A stretch of DNA of 36,361 nucleotides from an uncultured Bacilli bacterium (GTDB lineage: Bacteria > Bacillota_I > Bacilli_A > RF39 > UBA660). Position 1 is the stretch's first letter. Each line of letters begins with the position of its first letter. A program made the translations under genes and the position numbers. Below are positions 30,612-36,361 of the stretch, piece after piece. The notes beneath the pieces were generated by a model. It had not been told where the DNA came from and did no database searches. It worked only from the letters and a program-made list of their open reading frames with translations. Where the stretch lies: contig CANRKU010000011.1 of the NCBI GenBank assembly GCA_947631295.1, forward strand, positions 1 to 36,361. The letters are read 5' to 3'.

Positions 30612-31745
30612 ATGCAAAAACTAAAAAAATTTAAATTTCATAAATCATTAATGATTTCTATTCTTTTATTCATGATTATTAGTACAGCTACAATCTTTAG
30701 TTCCATGACGTATTTATCCGCTTCGTTAGGTAATTTAGCTATCAAACAACTACTTTGGTATTTTGTCGGATTTATCATGATTATCATCATAATTCAATTA
30801 TCCAATAAAAAAATTTATCAATATGTCTGGTATATTTATATTACACATATTATCATTTTATTCCTATTATTAATAATTGGTAAACCTATTAATGGGAGTA
30901 AATGTTGGTTTATCATACCAGGAATTGGATCTATTCAACCTAGTGAGTTTATGAAGATTGTCATGATCATAACAGTAAGTATCATTACCAGTAATTGGAT
31001 CAGTAAAATGAAAAAAGAACCTACTTTAAAAGAAGAAAGCATATTTCTTGGAAAAGTATTCATGATTTGGTTATTGCCAGCTATTTTAACATTTTTAGAA
31101 CCTGACACAGGAGCTGTTTTTATGTATACAATTATTTTAATTTCTATTTTATGGACATCACCATTGCGAAAAAGATGGTTTGTAATTGGTATCATACTAA
31201 TTTTATTATTATTAGGATCTTTTCTAGGACTTTATTTTGTAAAACAAGATTTATTTGTAAAGATATTTGGTACAGATTTATTTTATCGTATTGATAGATT
31301 ATTAGATTGGAAAAATGGAACTGGAATGCAATTAGAAAACTCTTTAACTGCAATTGGATCAAGTGGTATTTTTGGTCATGGATATAATAAAACTCCTATT
31401 TATTTTCCAGAATCTGGAACTGATTTTATATTTGCGGTATTTGCATCTAATTTTGGATTACTAGGAAGTATTTTTCTATTAGGATTAATTCTTTATTTTG
31501 ATTATAGCATCATTGAAATCGCAAAAGATACAAATAATATATCTGATAAATGTATAATATCTGGTATTGTAGGAATGCTATTATATCAACAACTACAAAA
31601 TATTGGAATGACTTTAGGAATTCTTCCTATCACTGGAATTACACTACCTTTTATTAGTTATGGAGGTTCCTCTTTACTTTCATACATGATTATGATGGGA
31701 ATTATTTTTAATATTTATCATGATAGTCATAAAACTATCAACTAA
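30612..31745 (+). CDS. SEDS-family protein (FtsW/RodA/SpoVE)
   Basis: This integral membrane protein of 377 residues has about ten helices. It matches the SEDS glycan polymerases, which extend peptidoglycan from lipid II with a partner class B PBP. The family blocks NGSKCWF.PGIGSIQPSEFMKI, the extracytoplasmic segment with the key Asp (ESGTDFIFAV), and GITLPFISYGGSSLLSYMIMMGI are all present. No PBP gene is in the window. FtsW, RodA and SpoVE cannot be told apart from sequence alone; the neighbouring coat gene makes a cortex (SpoVE-like) role possible. AGAGGG precedes ATG 30612 by 6-7 nt. Confidence 0.9.
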   Translation: MQKLKKFKFHKSLMISILLFMIISTATIFSSMTYLSASLGNLAIKQLLWYFVGFIMIIIIIQLSNKKIYQYVWYIYITHIIILFLLLIIGKPINGSKCWFIIPGIGSIQPSEFMKIVMIITVSIITSNWISKMKKEPTLKEESIFLGKVFMIWLLPAILTFLEPDTGAVFMYTIILISILWTSPLRKRWFVIGIILILLLLGSFLGLYFVKQDLFVKIFGTDLFYRIDRLLDWKNGTGMQLENSLTAIGSSGIFGHGYNKTPIYFPESGTDFIFAVFASNFGLLGSIFLLGLILYFDYSIIEIAKDTNNISDKCIISGIVGMLLYQQLQNIGMTLGILPITGITLPFISYGGSSLLSYMIMMGIIFNIYHDSHKTIN

Positions 31746-31754
31746 AAAGAAATG

Positions 31755-32765
31755 CTATTTTTCTTTTAGCACTTCTTGATATACTTTCTTTAATTGTTTC
31801 CCAATATTTCTTTGATCTCTTTCTTTCGCAATAGAATAAGCATTTTTGCTAACACTTGGTAATTTGCCTGTTAAAATTTTTCGTATTTTTTCTTCAAATT
31901 CATCAATATTTTTAGCCTTATAAACATTTTTTCCATCTTCTAGCCAATCTTCAAAAATAGGAATATCACGAATAAGAGCATCTGTTTCACAAGCAATTGC
32001 TTCAATAATAGGAATTCCTTCTGTTTCTTCTAAAGTAGGAAATAAATATAAATCACACCCATTTAAAGCAGCACGAATCATATCACGTTCTACATAACCT
32101 GCAAAAATTAAATTATCCAGTTTAGTGCGAACAGCTTTTCGTACAGGTGCAGTTGCAGCAGAAATAGGACTATAACCAAACCAAATAAATTTATATTCTG
32201 GCATTCTTTTAGCTAATTCTACAAAATCAATAATTCCTTTTCTTTCAATGTATAAACCAATTCCCACAATAACTTTATCTTGGGGTGTGTAATTATATTT
32301 TTTACGAAACTCCTGTCCATATTTTTCATTTTTTTGGAAAAAATCCAATTCCACTCCATTAGAAATAGCATAAATTTTTTTATGTTCTAATCCCTTATAA
32401 TTTTGCAACAACTTTTTCGAATACAGCGTAGGAGTTACAATAACATCACCTAAAGAATAACATCGAATTAACCACCATTTAATAAGTTTAGAAGTTTGTT
32501 TTGCTAGAATAAATCCATTCTTATAATCTTCTTCTGTTGAATGAGCATGATATACTATTTTTTTACCCTTTCTTTTCGCCTTTTTAGCTACAAAATAGGA
32601 TTTTAAAAACCAGGTATTAATATGTAAAATATCATAATCATCTTTTGGATTTAAAGTATACTCAATTTTTTCATCCTCTAAAGCCTTCATTTGATGTTTA
32701 ATAGCCTTACCAAGACCACTTTTTCCAATTGTTTTTAGACCCTCTGCATATAGTAATACTTTCAT
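31755..32765 (-). CDS. Family 4 glycosyltransferase
   Basis: This GT-B fold transferase of 336 residues has an N-terminal acceptor domain (ending near IVYHAHSTEEDY) and a nucleotide-sugar domain with VIVGIGLYIERKGI, FIWFGY and the retaining E-x7-E motif in EETEGIPIIEA (about 260-270). It resembles the diacylglycerol alpha-glucosyltransferases that make membrane glycolipids and lipoteichoic acid anchors in low-GC Gram-positives; an exopolysaccharide enzyme is the alternative. It has no membrane helix and is probably peripheral. It begins 11 bp after the hypothetical gene upstream and likely shares its transcript. Confidence 0.82.
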   Translation of the reverse strand: MKVLLYAEGLKTIGKSGLGKAIKHQMKALEDEKIEYTLNPKDDYDILHINTWFLKSYFVAKKAKRKGKKIVYHAHSTEEDYKNGFILAKQTSKLIKWWLIRCYSLGDVIVTPTLYSKKLLQNYKGLEHKKIYAISNGVELDFFQKNEKYGQEFRKKYNYTPQDKVIVGIGLYIERKGIIDFVELAKRMPEYKFIWFGYSPISAATAPVRKAVRTKLDNLIFAGYVERDMIRAALNGCDLYLFPTLEETEGIPIIEAIACETDALIRDIPIFEDWLEDGKNVYKAKNIDEFEEKIRKILTGKLPSVSKNAYSIAKERDQRNIGKQLKKVYQEVLKEK

Positions 32766-32776
32766 AATCTCAAACT

Positions 32777-33274
32777 CTATAACGTTTTTATATTTGTCTC
32801 TAAATTTTCTTCTACATACTCATTTAATCTATCATTTCCATGTCTAATATCCATTAATTCTGTAAAAAGATCTTTAAATGGAAGAAGATCATCAGGAGAA
32901 TGAACTAATAAAAACATACAATGGAATTGATCTAATTGAGAATTCAAAGAATCTATAATATCTTTTTGGCTTTTAGAAATAACGGATGGTAAATAAACAT
33001 TTAACATCGATAAATCATTAGATGAATCAAGTTTAAAATTTTCTAAAACAATATTCTGATCTAGTACTAATTTTTCTAAATAAGAAAACTTAGTCTTAAT
33101 ATTCTGATTATTATCAAAAGAAATAGGTTCAGTACTATCTTGTAATACTAGATTCGTATTCATTAATTCTTTCATATATTGAATATGATTTTCAAAATGA
33201 TCATTTCTTGAAACACTTACTACATTACCATTAGCTTTTATCACCAAATATACTGTAGTATCTAAATTTATCAT
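32777..33274 (-). CDS. Hypothetical protein
   Basis: This is a 165-residue protein without recognised motifs, starting MINLDTTVYLVIKANGNVVSVSRNDHFENHI. It looks soluble and alpha/beta, with mixed charged helices. ATG 33274 is chosen over GTG 33286 because AGGTGG lies 8 nt before it. It stands 11 bp upstream of the glycosyltransferase gene, so it may be a partner of that enzyme, but nothing in the sequence says how. A 16-bp perfect palindrome lies 46 bp before its start. Confidence 0.65.
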   Translation of the reverse strand: MINLDTTVYLVIKANGNVVSVSRNDHFENHIQYMKELMNTNLVLQDSTEPISFDNNQNIKTKFSYLEKLVLDQNIVLENFKLDSSNDLSMLNVYLPSVISKSQKDIIDSLNSQLDQFHCMFLLVHSPDDLLPFKDLFTELMDIRHGNDRLNEYVEENLETNIKTL

Positions 33275-33319
33275 CAGCAACACCACCTATTTAAAATATA
33301 ATTATTTATTTTATTCAAT

Positions 33320-33335
33320 AATATGATATCATATT
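33320..33335. promoter_or_regulatory. 16-bp perfect palindrome upstream of the hypothetical-GT operon
   Basis: AATATGATATCATATT reads the same on both strands and lies between tRNA-Glu and the hypothetical gene start. It could be an operator; no matching regulator is in the window. Confidence 0.4.
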
Positions 33336-33409
33336 TTAACAAATTTTCAAAAAATAAAATTGTTTATTTATAAAAAAGATAAAAAAAGTTATCTAAATAA
33401 TTCACTTTA

Positions 33410-33486
33410 TGGTGATCTGTACGGGATTCGGACCCGTGAATGCCACCTTGAGAGGGTGGTGTGTTAAGCCACTTCACCAACAGACC
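33410..33486 (-). tRNA. tRNA-Glu (anticodon CTC)
   Basis: This 77-nt tRNA on the minus strand has encoded CCA (33412-33410), an acceptor stem beginning GGTCTGT, the D-arm TGGTGAAGTGGCTTAACA and the anticodon stem CCACC/GGTGG around loop CTCTCAA, giving anticodon CTC for Glu (GAG). The T-loop is TCCGAAT within ACGGG/CCCGT. The CTC isoacceptor is the less common one for Glu, and many AT-rich genomes keep only TTC. Confidence 0.92.
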
Positions 33487-33513
33487 AGAAAAGCTATTCA
33501 ACTAGCTCTTTTA

Positions 33514-33542
33514 TTTTAACATAATTCCATTTTAAAAAGCAA
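33514..33542 (-). promoter_or_regulatory. Possible tRNA-Glu promoter
   Basis: TTGCTT (33542-33537) and TTAAAA (33519-33514) are 17 bp apart on the minus strand, about 28 bp before the tRNA. A small AGCTA/TAGCT hairpin lies in the leader. Confidence 0.4.
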
Positions 33543-33606
33543 TATTTTCATTTGGAATATTTTATGATTTTAGGAACCAAAATTTAAATAAATCCAAAAA
33601 TGAAGA

Positions 33607-33897
33607 TTAGTTATCCAATTGATTGAGTTTTTGTCGAATCAATAAAGATAATTCAAGAGGAGCCTTAATAGAATGTAAAACAAGCAAACTATCTTGCAAT
33701 TTTGTTTTTAATGGAAGACTTTCCAGTTTCCTTGCTTCCTCTAAATAATGGAAATGAGAAATTGGATACTGTTTGATAAAATCTAAAATATAATTTTCAA
33801 TATCTTTGAGAATATATACTTTTAAAGGATATTCATCCATATCTTCAACACCATAGTAACCACTCACCAAAAGTCTAAAAGTATCTTCCAAATCCAT
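33607..33897 (-). CDS. Small hypothetical protein
   Basis: This is a soluble, acidic, helix-rich protein of 96 residues (start MDLEDTFRLLVSGYYGVEDMDEYP) without known motifs, signal or membrane segment. AGGAG lies 14-15 nt before ATG 33897, rather far, so translation may be weak or coupled. It is 38 bp downstream of the thioredoxin-like gene with only a 6-bp weak hairpin between, and likely belongs to the AI-2E transporter/thioredoxin transcript. Confidence 0.65.
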   Translation of the reverse strand: MDLEDTFRLLVSGYYGVEDMDEYPLKVYILKDIENYILDFIKQYPISHFHYLEEARKLESLPLKTKLQDSLLVLHSIKAPLELSLLIRQKLNQLDN

Positions 33898-33935
33898 AAT
33901 ATTTCTTCATCTCCTATGATAATAAAATCATAAAG

Positions 33936-34535
33936 TTATTCGCACTCTGTACATAGATTCATATCCGTATCTAAAATCATTTTTTCTAATTTTTCTTTTA
34001 GTTCTTCTACTTCATTATCTGTCCAATATTCATCAGGAGTAGAAAATCCCTTTGTATCCCAGGCAGTTTCATCATCGAAACCTATAATCTCTCCTTTTTT
34101 TAAAGCAATAATGCTAGGTACATAAATTCTTTTATTTCCTTCTTCATCATCTTGCAAATATTCTTTCAAAATAGAAACTATTTTTAAATATTCTTCACTA
34201 TTATCAATACGATCTTGTCGAATATTATAATAATAAATTTTATCAATTCCTAAATCTAATGCTACTTCATTTAAATATTTTGTGTATCGTTGACACCACT
34301 GGCATTCAGGAAAACCTAAATAGACGATTCCTGTACCCTTTTCTAAAATATTAATAATTTCATCAACAGTACGATATACATAAACATTATTTTTACTAAC
34401 CTGTGTATATTCACTACTAAATTTTTCTTGATCAGTTAAGGTTTTGGTATCCTTATGAAATATCCAAATAAATCCTAGTACAATTAAGATAAAAACCACT
34501 ATGACAATAACAGTTCTAATTATATTTTTTTTCAT
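33936..34535 (-). CDS. Membrane-anchored thioredoxin-like protein (CQWC)
   Basis: This 199-residue protein has an N-terminal membrane helix (about 5-26) and an extracytoplasmic thioredoxin-like domain with Cys78-Gln-Trp-Cys81 in GFPECQWCQRY. DLGIDKIYYYNIRQD follows, a close counterpart of the DLDIDKIYYVDIK segment in the copper-operon protein (9536-10228), so the two are paralogues. CQWC is an unusual redox motif. The start is ATG 34535 with GGAGG 8 nt before; the earlier ATG at 34553 precedes that site. The C-terminus adds two more Cys (LCTEC). It follows the AI-2E family gene by 24 bp. Confidence 0.78.
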   Translation of the reverse strand: MKKNIIRTVIVIVVFILIVLGFIWIFHKDTKTLTDQEKFSSEYTQVSKNNVYVYRTVDEIINILEKGTGIVYLGFPECQWCQRYTKYLNEVALDLGIDKIYYYNIRQDRIDNSEEYLKIVSILKEYLQDDEEGNKRIYVPSIIALKKGEIIGFDDETAWDTKGFSTPDEYWTDNEVEELKEKLEKMILDTDMNLCTECE

Positions 34536-34559
34536 TATTCTTACCTCCAACATAAAAAA

Positions 34560-35687
34560 TTATATCTTTAATTTTTTCTTTTCTAATTGTTCATTCGTTT
34601 CTTTTCTCAAAATAGCATATAAAATAGATGCTAATGGCAACCCAATAATCATACCAGTAATGCCCAATAAACTTCCACCTAAAATAACAGCCATTAAAGT
34701 CCACATAGAAGCAAGTCCAACTGATTTACCAACAACCTTTGGATAAATAAAATTATTTTCAATCTGTTGAACAATTTGGAAAACAATAATAAACAGAACT
34801 GCTTGCCAAGGATTCGTAACAGCTATTAGCAAAGCTCCTACTATCATCGCAATCATAGCACCAAACATAGGAATTAAGGCAGTAATTGCAGTTAAGATTG
34901 AAATAATCAAAGCATATGGAAAACGAAGAAGCGTTAAAATAACAAAGAAAATAGCTCCTAATATAATAGCTTCCACACATTGCCCCGAAATAAACTTAGA
35001 AAAAGTTTTATTTGACAATGTAGCAATTTCCAAAATCTTCTCAACATGCTCTTTTTTCATATAAGCATACATAACCTTTTTTATTCCTCTTTCCAAATAT
35101 TCTTTTTGACTTAACATATAAATCGCAAAAACAATAGCTGTAAACAATGTAAATACTCCCGAAATTAAATTAGTAATCATTTTTAAAGAACCATTAATAA
35201 CATAGTTTAAAACAGTAACAGCGATATTATTAAAGTTTGTAGTATTCTTAAAAGTATCAGCTATCCGTTGTTGAATATCAGGATAATTATCAACCAATTC
35301 TAATACCCATTCTTCTATATTTTCAAAAAAAGCAGGAATATTATTAATCAACAATTGAATATTTTCAATTAATTCCGGAATCAACAAAAAACAAATTAAC
35401 AAAATAACCCCTAAAAATAAAATTAAAGACAAAACAATAGAAAGTGTTCTAATAGGAAATATTATTTTCTGATTTTTATTCTTATCTCTAATAAAATTCT
35501 CAATCTTAGTCATTGGAATATTTAAGATAAATGCAATCACACCACCTAAAATAAAAGGAAATAATAGTTTTAAAACATGTGATAAAAATAAAATAATAAT
35601 AGATAAGTTATTTAATAACCAAAATAACCCAATTCCAAAAGTAATTAGCATAATAATTTTATTTAAATTTTTTTTATTAAGTTCCAT
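34560..35687 (-). CDS. AI-2E family transporter
   Basis: This membrane protein of 375 residues has about eight helices and matches the AI-2E/PerM family. It has an N-terminal helix pair, an extracytoplasmic middle (LIPELIENIQLLINNIPAFFENIEEW), GQCVEAIILGAIFF, LIPMFGAMIAMIVGALL and the C-terminal QQIENNFIYPKVVGKSVGL and LGGSLLGITGMIIGLPLAS blocks. Members have been described as exporters of the autoinducer AI-2 or as ion antiporters, so the substrate stays open. GGAGG precedes ATG 35687 and a TATAAT lies about 30 bp further up. It heads a transcript with the thioredoxin-like and a small hypothetical gene. Confidence 0.88.
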   Translation of the reverse strand: MELNKKNLNKIIMLITFGIGLFWLLNNLSIIILFLSHVLKLLFPFILGGVIAFILNIPMTKIENFIRDKNKNQKIIFPIRTLSIVLSLILFLGVILLICFLLIPELIENIQLLINNIPAFFENIEEWVLELVDNYPDIQQRIADTFKNTTNFNNIAVTVLNYVINGSLKMITNLISGVFTLFTAIVFAIYMLSQKEYLERGIKKVMYAYMKKEHVEKILEIATLSNKTFSKFISGQCVEAIILGAIFFVILTLLRFPYALIISILTAITALIPMFGAMIAMIVGALLIAVTNPWQAVLFIIVFQIVQQIENNFIYPKVVGKSVGLASMWTLMAVILGGSLLGITGMIIGLPLASILYAILRKETNEQLEKKKLKI

Positions 35688-35742
35688 AAAACCTCCATAT
35701 ATAACTTTATTATATAACGTTTTTGTACATTTTAAAAGAAAA

Positions 35743-35760
35743 AGAAGAGAAATCTCTTCT
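35743..35760 (-). terminator. gltX terminator
   Basis: An 8-bp stem (35743-35750 with 35753-35760; in practice 7 bp with a 4-nt loop) overlaps the gltX stop and is followed by TTTTCTTTT on the minus strand. Confidence 0.75.
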
Positions 35761-36361
35761 ACATAAATTTTTGGAATCTTTTTTCAATTCTATCTTTTCC
35801 AAGCAATCTTAATATTTCATATAAATCTGGAGTCATAGAACTAGTAGTAGTAGCAACACGAATCACAGTGGAAACATCAGCAACACTGCCTTTATATACA
35901 TCAGGATTTAATTTATATTCTTTCATATCACTACAATAACCTAACTCTGTAGATAACTCTTTAATTTTAGAAAACCAAGTATCTTTATCATCATTTTCAT
36001 TAAAATATTGATTTAGATAGGTAGAAAGAATAATCTTAATTTCTTCTTTATCGGTTATTTTCCCAAAGTCATAAGTTAAATCACCAGTAAAGTATTCATC
36101 ATACATATACCAGATATTTTTCTTAATAGTTGAAAACGATTCAAAATCTTTTCTCGGTTTTTTCTGTTCTCTTTCAATATTCAAGATAGAAATAGAATAA
36201 TCTTTATACTTTTCTAAGATAGAAGCAAATTCTACATCAAATTCTTTTGCCCAAACAAGTGCTTTTTCATAAACTTCCGTAGCTGTTAGACGACTAATAT
36301 AACTTCTGGAAATATTTAATAATTTTTCTAAATCAAATAAAGATCCACTTAAACTCATTTT
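35759..36361 (-). CDS. gltX: Glutamyl-tRNA synthetase, C-terminal part (cut by window edge)
   Basis: About 200 residues are visible and the frame continues past the right edge, so the apparent Met at 36358 is internal (preceded by a Lys codon). The segment matches the anticodon-binding part of Clostridium-type glutamate--tRNA ligases: GSLFDLEKLLNISRSYIS, EVYEKALVWAKEFD, LNIEREQKKPRKDFESFS and the C-terminal YKGSVADVSTVIRVATT and LLGKDRIEKRF blocks. It charges tRNA-Glu in the cytoplasm; one such tRNA is encoded 2.3 kb downstream. The HIGH and KMSKS motifs lie outside the window. The assignment rests on the C-terminal half only. Confidence 0.8.
   Translation of the reverse strand, partial: KMSLSGSLFDLEKLLNISRSYISRLTATEVYEKALVWAKEFDVEFASILEKYKDYSISILNIEREQKKPRKDFESFSTIKKNIWYMYDEYFTGDLTYDFGKITDKEEIKIILSTYLNQYFNENDDKDTWFSKIKELSTELGYCSDMKEYKLNPDVYKGSVADVSTVIRVATTTSSMTPDLYEILRLLGKDRIEKRFQKFM

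Noticed and set aside
31742-31769. Hairpin between the SEDS gene and the glycosyltransferase as a terminator
   Set aside because: The stem is almost only A-T with a bulge and has no clear T-tract, so it is too weak to call.
33360-33410. Terminator after tRNA-Glu
   Set aside because: A T-run is present on the minus strand, but the pairing AAAGT/ACTTT is only 5 bp with a long loop; not firm enough to list.
33628-33642. TTTTTGTCGAATC resembling a Spo0A box
   Set aside because: It lies in the 3' coding end of a small gene and encodes Arg-Gln codons in frame; no promoter is near. A similar TTGTCGAAT in the coding region near 34214 was rejected for the same reason.
1-36361. CRISPR arrays, insertion sequences, rRNA genes or a prophage
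   Set aside because: No regularly spaced repeats, transposase, integrase, rRNA or phage structural genes were seen on either strand.

Overview
The window comes from an AT-rich, low-GC Gram-positive bacterium of the Firmicutes/Bacilli type. It has Shine-Dalgarno sites of the AGGAGG kind, a class B sortase, CsoR and OhrR regulators, a CotY/CotZ-like spore coat protein and perfect Spo0A boxes (TGTCGAA). Together these point to an endospore former; the AT richness and protein style resemble uncultured gut Bacilli/Erysipelotrichia-like lineages. The lineage is an inference, because no rRNA gene is present. Stops are mainly TAA and TAG, with at least one TGA (6238-6240), which fits genetic code 11.

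Layout. 90-6687 (minus): a MarR regulator and a heterodimeric ABC exporter are followed without a recognisable terminator by DUF1848, ASCH-transglutaminase-like and DUF4186 genes. The marR promoter carries a perfect 8-6-8 inverted repeat. 6803-8639 (minus): gpx-trxB-ohrR, a thiol peroxide-defence operon whose promoter carries an OhrR operator close to the Bacillus ohrA type. 8706-12735 (minus): csoR-copA-thioredoxin-like-ttcA-like, with a CsoR operator filling the promoter spacer. 12842-16140: a surface module made of a glycine-rich secreted protein, a class B sortase on the opposite strand and a likely sortase substrate with an NPSTG signal. A 17-bp perfect inverted repeat bounds 157 bp between the first two genes. 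16341-19196 (minus): SDR, flavodoxin, DUF362 and membrane-anchored flavodoxin. 19249-22922 (minus): MBL hydrolase, BaiN/HI0933-type flavoprotein and COG2509-type flavoprotein. 23019-24816: tocopherol-cyclase-like, PepSY and a small conserved protein. 24866-26450: tRNA-Met, a protein of unknown function and a cytoplasmic-looking NlpC/P60 protein, which together look like an accessory pocket. 26514-29516 (minus): murC, a KinB-like histidine kinase behind two Spo0A boxes, and a membrane-anchored EIIB-like protein lacking the phospho-cysteine. 29649-31745: a possible 19-codon ORF, a CotY/CotZ-like coat protein, a hypothetical gene and a SEDS (FtsW/RodA/SpoVE) protein. 31755-36361 (minus): glycosyltransferase, hypothetical protein, tRNA-Glu(CTC), another hypothetical, a membrane-anchored thioredoxin-like protein, an AI-2E family transporter and the 3' part of glutamyl-tRNA synthetase.

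How the parts fit. Much of the left half handles stress (drug export, peroxide, copper, redox cofactors), and each stress operon has its local regulator and a visible operator. The middle holds a small cell-surface system with a candidate phase-variable promoter. The right half mixes envelope synthesis (MurC, SEDS, GT4) with sporulation-linked genes. The least explained loci are the DUF1848/ASCH-transglutaminase/DUF4186 set, the inverted-repeat segment at 14250-14406, the TtcA-like gene in a copper operon and the cysteine-less EIIB protein.
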